DNA of 64,000 nt from the NCBI RefSeq assembly GCF_003382275.1, contig NZ_QTJX01000002.1, positions 1,054,001 through 1,118,000 of the forward strand. Direction: 5' to 3'. Positions within the stretch are counted from its first letter, which is position 1, and every line of letters begins with the position of its first letter. Below, piece by piece: positions 45,692-54,900 of the stretch. The notes under the pieces are model-generated. The model had not been told where the DNA came from, did no database searches, and saw nothing but the letters and a program-made list of their open reading frames with translations. The position numbers and the translations under genes were made by a program. Source of the stretch: Flagellimonas nanhaiensis. GTDB taxonomy: Bacteria; Bacteroidota; Bacteroidia; Flavobacteriales; Flavobacteriaceae.

Positions 45692-46374
45692 AAAGGATAG
45701 TGTTTTATTTGTTCATTGTAAGTATTGTGGTTTCTTGTGGAGGAAGTGATGACCCACCGCCTGCTCCAGGAGGAGCAACTTTGGTATTCCCATTGGAAAA
45801 TTCTGAATGCACTACCGGAACAAGCGTTAATGAGGAGTTGAGTCAGGTGACTTTTGAATGGCAGGCTTCTGCTAATACGGACAATTACACTTTAAATGTA
45901 ATTAACTTGGAAACAAGTGCACCGCAAACCATTTCTACTGCGGCAACTTCGGCAAGTTTGTCCATTGCCAAAGGAGCTCCATTTTCATGGACGGTGACTT
46001 CCAGAAACTCCAATTCCGATCAAGTGGCCACGAGTGAAACATGGCTGTTCTACAATGCTGGTGCTCAAACCTCGTATGCTCCTTTTCCGGCTCAATTGGT
46101 AAGTCCCATATCGGGATCAACCGTGCAAAAGGATATAGCAAATGAGGTGAGCCTAATATGGTTGGGTGCCGATGTTGAAAACGACATTGATTCTTTTGAG
46201 GTGTTTTTCTCTGATCAGAATCCGCCAACAGCCTCTATGGGAACTACCGATTCCAGTACCATGGAGCTTTCCGTCAGTGTAACGTCGGATACTGTATACT
46301 ATTGGAGTGTGGTGACAACCGATCAGGAAGGAAATACTTCTAACTCTGGAGTATTTGAATTTAGGGTGTTTTAA
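45688..46374 (+). CDS. Lipoprotein with two fibronectin III-like repeats
   Basis: 228 residues. A lipobox VVSCGG (Cys17) predicts a surface or outer-membrane lipoprotein; the SGGSDD-like start fits the family export signal. Two Ig/FN3-like repeats follow (NTDNYTLNVINLETS, SWTVTSRN; and DIDSFEVFFSDQNP, YYWSVVTTDQEGNTSNS). It overlaps the protease stop by four bases, so translation is coupled; it may hold or regulate the protease on the surface (inference). Confidence 0.85.
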   Translation: MKRIVFYLFIVSIVVSCGGSDDPPPAPGGATLVFPLENSECTTGTSVNEELSQVTFEWQASANTDNYTLNVINLETSAPQTISTAATSASLSIAKGAPFSWTVTSRNSNSDQVATSETWLFYNAGAQTSYAPFPAQLVSPISGSTVQKDIANEVSLIWLGADVENDIDSFEVFFSDQNPPTASMGTTDSSTMELSVSVTSDTVYYWSVVTTDQEGNTSNSGVFEFRVF

Positions 46375-47004
46375 TCAACTACCGTTAAATTCGTTCATGG
46401 TGTTTTTTGAACCCGCGAACACAAAAGATTTAATGAGGTCCACTGATTTTTGAAGACGTTCTGGAAGCGCGGTGATTTCTTCATCGTTCCATTTTCCAAG
46501 AACATATTCCACCTGCCTGCCCTTGCCAAAATCAGCGCCTACTCCAAACCTAAAGCGATTATACTTGGAGGTCTGAAGAACATTTTGAATACTTTTTAAC
46601 CCGTTATGTCCCCCATCGCTTCCTTTTGTCTTCAAGCGAATTGTTCCAAAGGGAAGATTGATGTCGTCGGTTATGATGAGTACGTTCTCAAGTGAAATCT
46701 TCTCTTTTTCCATCCAATATTTTACGGCTTTCCCACTCAAGTTCATATATGTGGAAGGTTTTAGGCACAATATACTCTTGCCTTTGTGCTTAAAGGACGT
46801 CACTGATCCCAATTTGGCACTTTCAAAAGTAAGGGACTCCTGTTGTGCAAGATGGTCTAGAACTTTGAAGCCGATGTTATGCCGGGTTTCTTCATAATCG
46901 GGTCCTATGTTGCCAAGACCAACAACCAAGAATTTTTTCATAGAATCAGTTTCTTCCAACAAGCAATCATCAATTCCAAAAAGTGATTTTAAAAACTGGA
47001 GCAT
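46375..47004 (-). CDS. pth: Peptidyl-tRNA hydrolase
   Basis: 209 residues. Frees tRNA from stalled peptidyl-tRNA. The core starts MKKFLVVGLGNIGPDYEETRHNIGFKVLDHL with the catalytic His (TRHNIGF), then DDINLPFGTIRLKTKGSDGGHNGLKS. Flavobacterial Pth proteins often have a short N-terminal extension as here, so the ATG at 47004 is kept, though the ATG at 46941 is also possible. It follows rplY and prs, the standard order. Confidence 0.95.
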   Translation of the reverse strand: MLQFLKSLFGIDDCLLEETDSMKKFLVVGLGNIGPDYEETRHNIGFKVLDHLAQQESLTFESAKLGSVTSFKHKGKSILCLKPSTYMNLSGKAVKYWMEKEKISLENVLIITDDINLPFGTIRLKTKGSDGGHNGLKSIQNVLQTSKYNRFRFGVGADFGKGRQVEYVLGKWNDEEITALPERLQKSVDLIKSFVFAGSKNTMNEFNGS

Positions 47005-47028
47005 TGTGATGAATCCGTTGCCTTAAAA

Positions 47029-47071
47029 TTACAAAAGCATCCCCAACTTACGAATAAGCTCAGGGGATGCT
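47029..47071 (-). terminator. Terminator between rplY and pth
   Basis: Perfect 9-bp arms AGCATCCCC (47036-47044) and GGGGATGCT (47063-47071) with an 18-base loop; on the minus strand TTTTGTAATTTT follows. It lies about 28 bases past the rplY stop. Confidence 0.6.
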
Positions 47072-47098
47072 TCTTTATAAAGTTTAATCCTTTGGATG

Positions 47099-47743
47099 TT
47101 ACTCCGTAGCTTCTGCGGCTGGAGCTTCGGCACCGCCTTCAGCAGCTGCACCTTCCTCAGAAGTTTCTTCTTCTTCCTCTTCCTCATCGGCAACAGAAGT
47201 TCTAGAAGCTTTCACCTGTACAACAGAGGTATTGTTTGGGTGCTGGATGGTAAAGTCATCACTTAGAAGTGATTCCACGGAGATGGTTCCTCCAATCTTT
47301 AGCTTTGAAATATCTACTGTGATAAAATCAGGAAGTAGGTCTGGTAATGCTTTAATGGAAAGTTTTCTTTTTCTAAAAAGTAAACGTCCACCGTTTCGCA
47401 CACCAGGAGAATTTCCTTCCAAGCGGACAGGGATGTTCATGGTAACTGGTTTGTCCTTGAACAACTGGTAGAAATCGATATGCAAAATTTTATCCGTTAC
47501 AGGATGAAACTGAATGTCTTGCAATACGGCTTCAAGCTTTTGCCCGTCTTCCAGCTCAATTACAGCTGTATACGCATTGGGGGTGTACACTAAGTCTTTG
47601 AACGAAAGTTCGTCAGCTGAAAAGTGCAATGGCTTATCCCCTCCGTACAGCACGCAAGGGACCTTTCCAGCATTACGTAAGGCCTTGGTAGATACCTTGC
47701 CCACGCTTTCTCTTTGGGATCCTTTGATAGTAATTGACTTCAT
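47099..47743 (-). CDS. rplY: 50S ribosomal protein L25 (Ctc form)
   Basis: 214 residues. Binds 5S rRNA. The N-terminal L25 domain ([33 protein letters not shown]) is followed by the longer TL5/Ctc beta domain ([29 protein letters not shown]), and ends with an acidic, Ala-rich tail ([20 protein letters not shown]) of low complexity. It lies between prs and pth. Confidence 0.95.
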   Translation of the reverse strand: MKSITIKGSQRESVGKVSTKALRNAGKVPCVLYGGDKPLHFSADELSFKDLVYTPNAYTAVIELEDGQKLEAVLQDIQFHPVTDKILHIDFYQLFKDKPVTMNIPVRLEGNSPGVRNGGRLLFRKRKLSIKALPDLLPDFITVDISKLKIGGTISVESLLSDDFTIQHPNNTSVVQVKASRTSVADEEEEEEETSEEGAAAEGGAEAPAAEATE

Positions 47744-47803
47744 AACTTCTGTTATCTATATAATATTTAATTTATTCTTATCCATTTTCGAATTGCCAGG
47801 TGT

Positions 47804-47828
47804 GTCAGCCTGAGCGTAGTCGAAGGCT
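47804..47828. repeat. REP-like short repeat at the prs 3' end
   Basis: GTCAGCCTGAGCGTAGTCG then AAGGCT. AGCCT and AGGCT arms form a hairpin. It resembles the common Bacteroidota repeat family and shares the layout of the other repeats here; prs uses its edge for the stop codon, like the GIY-YIG gene. Confidence 0.65.
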
Positions 47829-48768
47829 ACATTAAAAACTTTGAAGAAATTGAGGTGTTATGATGCACACGGTGCATTACATCTGCGAACAGATCGGCAC
47901 AGCCCAATACCTTTATTTTCTTTTGATCATGGTCAACAGGGATTGAATCGGTAATGATCAATTCTGTTAACTCGGAGTTTTCTATTTTTTCATAAGCATT
48001 TCCGGAAAGCAGACCGTGCGTAGTAATGGCACGAACACTCACCGCACCTCGTTCTATCATCAAATCGGCTGCTTTGGTCAAAGTTCCGGCAGTATCCACC
48101 ATATCATCTACCAAGACCACGTTTTTTCCTTTCACATCTCCGATGAGCTCCATGTGGGAAATGACATTGGCCTTGGCTCTTTGCTTATAGCAAATAACCA
48201 CATCGCTTTCCAATGCTTTTGAATACGCGTAAGCTCTTTTGGAACCTCCCATATCTGGAGACGCAATACAGAGATTGTCCAGATTAAGGCTTTTTAAGTA
48301 TGGCAAAAAGAGTGTTGAGGCGAACAAATGATCGACCGGCTTTTCAAAAAAACCCTGGATTTGGTCAGCATGCAAATCCATGGTAATAATTCGAGTAGCT
48401 CCGGCTGTTTCCAACATTTTTGCTACCAACTTGGCCGCAATGGGAACACGGGGCTTATCCTTACGGTCCTGTCTCGCCCATCCAAAATAGGGCATAACTG
48501 CGGTAATGTGCCTAGCAGATGCCCTTTTGGCCGCATCCAGCATCAACAACATTTCCATTAGGTTTTCAGGGCCGGGATTTGTAGAGCCGATAATAAAAAT
48601 CCTAGCACCTCTTATAGATTCCTCAAAAGAAGGCTGGAATTCACCATCACTATATCTGGAGAATTGGACTTTCCCTAAATCAGCACCATACGCAGCAGCA
48701 ATTTTTTCCCCAAGAGCAACGCTTTGGGTACATGCAAAAATTTTGGGTTCGGGAACTCGATACGCCAT
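47827..48768 (-). CDS. prs: Ribose-phosphate pyrophosphokinase
   Basis: 313 residues. Makes PRPP for nucleotide, His and Trp synthesis. Family motifs are FSRYSDGEFQPSFEESIRG, the ATP loop PYFGWARQDRKDKPR, DLHADQIQGFF, and the PRPP site VVLVDDMVDTAGT. The length is typical. It begins the prs-rplY-pth unit. A TAAATTTG box lies 51 bases before its ATG. Confidence 0.97.
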   Translation of the reverse strand: MAYRVPEPKIFACTQSVALGEKIAAAYGADLGKVQFSRYSDGEFQPSFEESIRGARIFIIGSTNPGPENLMEMLLMLDAAKRASARHITAVMPYFGWARQDRKDKPRVPIAAKLVAKMLETAGATRIITMDLHADQIQGFFEKPVDHLFASTLFLPYLKSLNLDNLCIASPDMGGSKRAYAYSKALESDVVICYKQRAKANVISHMELIGDVKGKNVVLVDDMVDTAGTLTKAADLMIERGAVSVRAITTHGLLSGNAYEKIENSELTELIITDSIPVDHDQKKIKVLGCADLFADVMHRVHHNTSISSKFLM

Positions 48769-48819
48769 TACAATCTCTTGTTAGCTAACTTATTAAAGTA
48801 CTTTTTAATAAAAGAGGTG

Positions 48820-48827
48820 CAAATTTA
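48820..48827 (-). promoter_or_regulatory. Probable -7 box for prs
   Basis: The minus strand reads TAAATTTG, an exact match to TAnnTTTG, 51 bases before the prs ATG. The -33 is unclear. Confidence 0.4.
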
Positions 48828-48866
48828 AAAATTAATTCGGGTTGCTAAAGGATTATTGCCGCTATT

Positions 48867-48899
48867 TTTGGTAGTAAACAAAATTATTTTTTAGCTTTG
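48867..48899 (+). promoter_or_regulatory. Promoter of tRNA-Leu
   Basis: TTTG at 48867-48870, 21 bases, TAGCTTTG at 48892-48899 (exact TAnnTTTG), 28 bases before the tRNA. A textbook Bacteroidota promoter. Confidence 0.65.
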
Positions 48900-48927
48900 C
48901 ATCCGCATTTGAAATAAGTGCCAAAAT

Positions 48928-49009
48928 GCCTTGGTGGCGGAATTGGTAGACGCGCTGGATTCAAAATCCAGTTCTTTCGGGAGTGTGGGTTCGATTCCCA
49001 CCCAAGGTA
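48928..49009 (+). tRNA. tRNA-Leu (anticodon CAA)
   Basis: An 82-base class II tRNA. Acceptor GCCTTGG pairs with CCAAGGT (first pair G-U), the anticodon arm is CTGGA-TTCAAAA-TCCAG with anticodon CAA, a variable arm (GTTCTTTCGGGAGT region) follows, and the T arm is GTGGG-TTCGATT-CCCAC. No CCA is encoded, normal for this group. It reads the UUG codon. Confidence 0.95.
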
Positions 49010-49013
49010 CAGA

Positions 49014-49055
49014 AAACCTCAATTTCATTATTCTGGAGTTGAGGTTTATTTTTTT
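49014..49055 (+). terminator. Rho-independent terminator of tRNA-Leu
   Basis: Perfect 9-bp arms AAACCTCAA (49014-49022) and TTGAGGTTT (49039-49047), then A and seven T. It lies 4 bases past the tRNA. Confidence 0.75.
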
Positions 49056-49867
49056 ACACTTATCAGAACCGCTTCAGAGCTGCTCAGGTAGGAATTTAAG
49101 GTTATTTTTTCAGATTTAATGCTGTCAGTGATTTCCAGTGAGACAGTATTTGGCGATACTTCGCCTAAATTATGAGCATATAAAAGGAGGTCATTGGGTT
49201 TGTCCGGTTCTAGTTTTATATCAAATTCCCGAAACTTTTTGGTCAAAAGATGTTTGGAAACCACCAAGGTTCCATTGAGATAAATGGACACGATGTCACC
49301 ATCCTCTTTTTCATGATCCCATATTTTCACGGATATATGCTCACTGCTGAACACCAATTTTTTGACATAGGAGATTTTTCGGCCTTCAAACTCTTGCCTG
49401 ATGGGGTGGTTCATGTTTTGTTCTGCAGCAATATTCGCTGTCGCTGTTTTTTCTAAGGGCTTTACGGGTCTTTCCTTTTTGATTGAAAAGAAAGGGGTAA
49501 CAAATTTTGCGACATGGTGTTTATTGTCAGGGAATAGTTCAATGCCAACAACTTGATAGGTGTTTCCAGAACTAATGTTTTTGGCCAGTTTAATTCCCTT
49601 TGCGTAACCTTTGTTCTTGAACTTTCCCAATTCTTGTACCACCACTTCATCTCTTGCCAGAAAAAAGCGAATGGATTTTGTAGTGTCCAGGTTTATCGTA
49701 TTCCATTGTATTTCGATGGTTTCCGGGATTTTCCAAACAGTTGTGCTTGTGGGATAGGTTATGGCAATGGTAGATTTTTTTTGAGCATAGCTTTTTTGTG
49801 AACAAATTGTCACAAAACAAAAAATGACACCAAGAAAAAATATTCTATTTATTGAATTAGAAACCAT
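49046..49867 (-). CDS. Secreted protein with KNH-like (Ser/Thr-rich GPI-type) N-terminal domain
   Basis: 273 residues. A signal peptide (about 1-28) ending SYAQ. Residues 30-115 resemble the KNH/Kre9-like beta domain (ITYPTSTTVWKIPETIEIQWNT...VGIELFPDNKH), otherwise known from fungal and bacterial surface proteins. The C-terminal half (150-273) appears to be a second beta domain (ISVKIWDHEKEDGDIVSIYLNG, LLLYAHNLGEVSPNTVSLEI), similar to flavobacterial secreted modules. Function unknown. Confidence 0.72.
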   Translation of the reverse strand: MVSNSINRIFFLGVIFCFVTICSQKSYAQKKSTIAITYPTSTTVWKIPETIEIQWNTINLDTTKSIRFFLARDEVVVQELGKFKNKGYAKGIKLAKNISSGNTYQVVGIELFPDNKHHVAKFVTPFFSIKKERPVKPLEKTATANIAAEQNMNHPIRQEFEGRKISYVKKLVFSSEHISVKIWDHEKEDGDIVSIYLNGTLVVSKHLLTKKFREFDIKLEPDKPNDLLLYAHNLGEVSPNTVSLEITDSIKSEKITLNSYLSSSEAVLISVKK

Positions 49868-50040
49868 TTTGGTCTAAAAACTAGTTACAATTGCCCTTCA
49901 ATCTGGTTAAGTACAATGAAATAGTATAATACAAATATTTTTTATCACTCTGGTAATCAATACAGGATTTTTAGGTTTTCCTTGACCAAAAAGTATCGAT
50001 TTTGTAAGGTTTTTAACTTTTTAAAGGCTAAGATAGCGTT

Positions 50041-50457
50041 ATGCAAGATGCTGAAAAATACATGGCCCTATGTGTGGAGTTGGCAGACCGTGCTGCTTCC
50101 AAAGGAAATAGTGCCGTAGGCAGTCTTTTGGTCATTGGTGATGAGATTATTGCCGATGCGGAAGAGGCGGCTGCTACCCATGAAGATGTAAGCTGCCATG
50201 CCGAAATGGAGGTGATTCGGAAAGCCCGGAAAATTTTGGGAAAAGATATGTCCAAGGCTACTTTGTTCAGTACAAAAGAACCCTGTGTCATGTGTAGCTA
50301 TGCCATTAGATTTCATCAAATTGGAAAAGTGGTTTACAAAGAAAGATCGGGAGAGCTCGGCGGTGCACACGGCACTTATGATTTGTTGGTTTCCCAAAAT
50401 GTGCCCAAAGGATGGGGACCACCAGTGGAATGTATAGAACTTGCGGAAGATCAATGA
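50041..50457 (+). CDS. Nucleoside/cytidine deaminase-family zinc enzyme
   Basis: 138 residues. The deaminase zinc site is complete: HAE at 53-55 (catalytic Glu55) and PCVMC (Cys82, Cys85). Similar to nucleoside or guanine deaminases with MALCVELADRAASKGNSAVGSLLV. The substrate cannot be set. Its TGA is one base before the ATG of the following gene, so the two are probably co-expressed. Confidence 0.9.
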   Translation: MQDAEKYMALCVELADRAASKGNSAVGSLLVIGDEIIADAEEAAATHEDVSCHAEMEVIRKARKILGKDMSKATLFSTKEPCVMCSYAIRFHQIGKVVYKERSGELGGAHGTYDLLVSQNVPKGWGPPVECIELAEDQ

Positions 50458-50458
50458 T

Positions 50459-51070
50459 ATGAACTATTCAAAATTAGCATTTACAGAAACCGTTAAAGCC
50501 CTTCAGGAAGAACAGGGAAGTAGAAATGCCTATGCCCGTATGGAGCGCATGGAGTTGCCAGATGGCATATCATTTCGGGAGATGAGTTTTATACAGGAAC
50601 GGGATAGTTTCTATGTGGCCTCCTATGGAGAAAATGGGTTTCCCTATATTCAACATCGGGGCGGCCCCAAAGGATTTTTAAAGGTAATTGATGTAAAGAC
50701 CCTTGCATTTTTGGATTTCTCTGGAAACAAGCAATACATCACCACGGGAAATGTAAAAACGCATAAAAAAGTTTCTTTGATCCTTATGGATTATGCCAAC
50801 CGGGCCCGCCTCAAAATCTATGCAGAAGCGGAAACCGTCTCCTTGGAAGAAAACGAAGAATTGGCCCAAGCTTTAAAATTAGACTACAAATACAAGGCGG
50901 AACGAATTTTTTTATTCCACATTAAGGCCTTTGATTGGAATTGTCCGCAACATATTACACCTAGATTCACTGCCGAGGATATCAACGAAATGTCCAAAGA
51001 ACGTGAGAAGTATATTCAGGAGTTGGAAAATCAGGTTGAATCACTGAAAGCGCAGCTTGGTCAAACCTAG
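50459..51070 (+). CDS. Pyridoxamine 5'-phosphate oxidase-like flavin protein
   Basis: 203 residues from the ATG at 50459; the GTG-like earlier alternative lies inside the deaminase gene. Split-barrel FMN-binding fold: QERDSFYVASYGENGFPYIQHRGGPKGFLKVID, then AFLDFSGNKQYITTGNV and MDYANRARLKIYAEAE. A C-terminal coil (KEREKYIQELENQVESL) is added. It may be a pyridoxamine oxidase-like or heme/flavin protein; exact substrate unknown. Confidence 0.85.
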   Translation: MNYSKLAFTETVKALQEEQGSRNAYARMERMELPDGISFREMSFIQERDSFYVASYGENGFPYIQHRGGPKGFLKVIDVKTLAFLDFSGNKQYITTGNVKTHKKVSLILMDYANRARLKIYAEAETVSLEENEELAQALKLDYKYKAERIFLFHIKAFDWNCPQHITPRFTAEDINEMSKEREKYIQELENQVESLKAQLGQT

Positions 51071-51143
51071 ACCTAATTCTTATTTTTTTTCATTTCATGA
51101 TGACATTTTTTTTCCATTACGATAGTAGGGAAAAGAACAAATC

Positions 51144-51929
51144 ATGAAAACAACAACTCTAGTTGCAATAGCATCCTTCGCCTTGGTCTTCTTTTCCTGT
51201 AGTAAGGATGGTGAAGAGGGAGGCGGAAACAACAATTCCGTTTTACAAGGATTTAATTCCCAAGTATGTGCAAATGTTCAAGGCCCTTCAGCGGCCTATT
51301 GGGATTTCTCCCATAGCATACCGCTTCCGTTAACCCAGGTTCCTGTTTTAAAAAACCCGGGGCAGCAATTTATCCACAGTCAATTTCCACTATTGGGATT
51401 TGTAATGCCGCAAGGATTCAATGCCAATGAAATCACAGATCCTGTAACAGGGACCATCGGGGTAAATGTGGTAAGAAACGATAATAATGTAGTTTTTAGA
51501 TGGGTGCCCAACACTCAGGTGGCTGGACAAGTGTCCGCTACCGATATAATTGCCAACGAGATCAATGCCATGTTTGCCCATTATGGATTTAATGGGGCTC
51601 CCGATGTGGTCTGCACCACTACTTCCAATAGCTCTTTTGAGGGAATTCCTTCCCAATTTACTGCGAGACTGTTACGTTTTGGCGGAATAACTGGTCAGGT
51701 TTGGGTGCGGTCTACCTTTATCGCTGGCGGAACCTTTTCGGCCATTTCGGTAACATCGGCGCCAACCGCTGAGTACGACACCCAGGTAGCAGAAACCTTT
51801 TTGCCTATAAACTATCAACTGTTTGTAGGTAGGGATGGTACGTTTGTGGATAATGATAACGATGGGGTTCCAGCCAACGAAGATCCAGATGATAACAATC
51901 CGAATGTTCCTAATAACAATGGAGGATAA
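51144..51929 (+). CDS. Lipoprotein of unknown function
   Basis: 261 residues. Lipobox FFSCSKDG (Cys19) followed by Gly/Asn-rich linker, as in surface lipoproteins. The body has Trp-Asp-Phe-rich beta segments (AAYWDFSHSIPLPL), and the tail is an Asp/Asn-rich calcium-type stretch (DNDNDGVPANEDPDDNNPN). No family recognised. It ends before a bidirectional terminator. Confidence 0.72.
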   Translation: MKTTTLVAIASFALVFFSCSKDGEEGGGNNNSVLQGFNSQVCANVQGPSAAYWDFSHSIPLPLTQVPVLKNPGQQFIHSQFPLLGFVMPQGFNANEITDPVTGTIGVNVVRNDNNVVFRWVPNTQVAGQVSATDIIANEINAMFAHYGFNGAPDVVCTTTSNSSFEGIPSQFTARLLRFGGITGQVWVRSTFIAGGTFSAISVTSAPTAEYDTQVAETFLPINYQLFVGRDGTFVDNDNDGVPANEDPDDNNPNVPNNNGG

Positions 51930-51960
51930 AAAAGTTTGAGTTAGTTAAGTTAGTTTATTC

Positions 51961-51993
51961 AAAAAGGCCTTCAATTTGTTGAAGGTCTTTTTC
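51961..51993. terminator. Bidirectional terminator between the lipoprotein and CHAT genes
   Basis: A 12-bp stem AAAGGCCTTCAA (51963-51974) with TTGAAGGTCTTT (51979-51990), one G-T pair, TTTG loop, T tail on the plus strand and A-rich flank giving T on the minus strand. The CHAT stop codon lies inside the stem. Confidence 0.7.
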
Positions 51994-54900
51994 TTTGAAT
52001 CCACCATAAAAGAAACGTCAAGAAAACCAATCCCAATCCCCATAAAAGCCAATGGTTATCTGTGGAAAGTTCAATGGCGGAGGTATTGCCCATCAAAACC
52101 AATCCAGCCCAGTATTGTGGGTGAAGGGTTCTGCCATCAGCATTTTGTAGGTAGTCCAATTTGGCCAATCTCAGGGCTTCGTCTTTTGGTTTTCCTTCGG
52201 AAAGATAATCGTAGAAATAGTCTAGGATTTGCGTGCTTGATTGTTCGTCAATTTGCCAGAGACTTGTCAAAATACTTTCGCTTCCAGCATAATTGAAGGC
52301 ATGTGCCAGGGATATCATACCCTCTCCTGGCTGATATGTTGGTTTTCCTGTTTCGCAGGCGGTCAAAATTGCCAAATTGGAACTTAGGTTTTGATTGTAA
52401 ATCTCGTAGGTATAGAGATAATTGTCGTTGATGTTGACAGAATCCGATACGTTTTTCGCGAAAACCAATCGGGATAGCTCAGGATTTACGTTGTTAGATT
52501 CTGCATGGGTGCCAATATGAATGATCTTATGCTCTTTGGCCGATTCGGAGAACAGTTGTTTGGAGGCGTTTGAATTCAAGAAGGTATTCCCATCGAATTT
52601 TTTTCCAAATTTTTTGGCCAAATCGGTACTGAAAGGCTGGGGGAGAAGAGTCAAATAAGCCTTGTCTAAAAAGAGGGAATCTGAAATGGCCATTTGGTAA
52701 TTGGCCTTCATGGCATGGTCAAACTCTGGAACAAAGGCCACAAAATCATTGTCAAATTGCAATGTTTTGGAACCATTTTCCAGTAGCAGCAGACTATAAT
52801 TGTAAGAGATATTGTGTTTGGACAATAAACCAACTTTTGAAATATCCTTTAACGAACTGACCTTTTCAGAAGTCAAAAGTTCAAAACTTAAATTAAACAG
52901 CTCGGCATCTGGAAAAATGATGACATTTTTGGTGTCGACATATTTGGTCAAAGGAGCCCATAGTTCATCGTACAAGGTTTTGAGGCAGTTAAAAAGAACC
53001 TCGGTGTCAGATGCATAATTAGATATTGTCCTTATACATTCGTTGTCCATAGTATTGGACAATTCAACAAGTGATGTTTTAGTATTGTTGTGCACAAAAG
53101 CATAAAGGTTTTTACCAACAAAGAAATAGCGGACAATTGTGGTTTCAGGGTTGATGGATTTCTTTAATTTGGTTAGAGGTCTAACAATGGAAGCGTAACG
53201 CATGTCATGGTATTCCGGATAGTTTTTTTGAATGCTATCCAGATGATTGTCCCAATCTTTTGAAGTTTTTTCCCATTCAGAAACATCAAATTGGGTTTCT
53301 GTTTCAGCATCAAAAAAGGAATTCATTCTATCCTTGATCAGCTGTTCTCTTTCTTTGATTTCAGCAGGGGCCAGATTACCTTCAATAAGGTTGAGACGGG
53401 CTCTTATCTTGTTATAGATGGCAGATTCATGAAGTGCCATAACCTTTTCCAGATCATCATCATTCCTAGTAAGACCATAAAGGTCCAGGTATACTTTCTT
53501 GGCAAAATCAAAAACCTCCTTGTTATTTTCGATTAAATCAGCCACAGCCTGCTGAGAAGAAACTAGAGATCTTCTGTTTTCAACAATTTCCGTTGCTTGA
53601 TCAACCAGTTTTGTTATTTCAGTTAAGGTAGAAGGGGTTTTGGTGGTAAGCATCCCATATTTTGCCTTGGCCAAGAACATTACCACCTGGGCCTGGTCTG
53701 CACCAAAATAGTACTTGTTTCTTTCATTTCCCGGAAATTGGGAGTTGTAGTTTTTCAATAATTGATCACAAAGCGTTACGGTTTCGGAATATTTATCGGC
53801 ACTGAACAATACACGAATTTTTGACAGGGAAACCGCATTGTCCAAATACCCGCCTTTACCATATCGTTCCTGTACTTTTTCTTGGGTTTTGTTGAGTAGG
53901 TCTTTGGCTTGATTAAATACTCCCGCACGCGAATAGGTTTGCGCCAAATTCAATTGGGTATAAATTTGATTTTGGCTGTATCCGTCTGGATTGTTTTTTT
54001 CATAGACCGAGAGTGTTTTATGATAATAGGATATAGCATCATCATAATTATCGTACTCACTTTCAAGATCTCCATATACATTGAACAGGTTGCCCCAATA
54101 GGAAAGATTGTCCCCTGGAATGGAGCTCAAGGATCTTTCCGCTTCCTCCAAATATTTTCGTGATTTGTACAAATCCCTACTGTATAAATGGGCTTCGGCC
54201 ATCATTAAAATGGAACTGAAGTATTGCACTGTATTGGGCAACAGATTGTTTTTGGCATGATGGTATCCAAGTGCGGCTATCTGTTTTGCTCTTTCCTTAT
54301 TGCCGACATCATTGTAAAGGCTGCCTAGATTTCTATAGGCTATCGTTAAGTTGCCATGCACTTTTTCAGTAAGGGAATGGTTGTTGGTTTTTTCCAGAAA
54401 TGTATTGAAATGGGTTATGCAGCTAAGAGTCATGTCCATTGCAGCATGGTAATCCCCCTCCGATTGTTTTACCATGACCCAATTCCCATAAATGGTACCG
54501 GGAAGGTAATAACGGTTCTCGGGTGTATCCGATGTGCCGGAAACGGACTTGAGTGCTCTTTCAAAATAATAGTTTGCACTATCCGGATGGCCCATAAAAT
54601 GGGATAAAGATGCCTTGTAATTGTAGGTTCTTGGTGCCAAAGGAAATTTAATCGATGGGTTGCCTTTGATCAACCCGAGAGCATTTTCTGTTCTTTGTAG
54701 TAGTTGATTAAAATCCCCCAATTTGAGCCCAATTTCACTAAGGTGAAATTCTGACTCCATATTTTTCAAGGGATTTCCTATGCTTTTGGCCAACGTATTC
54801 GCCCTAAGGACATAATCATTTGCAGCCACTACGCTTCCTTGGTCAACATGCAACAGGCCCATGCCCAATAAACCTTCATAGGTGATAGTGTCCTGTAGCC

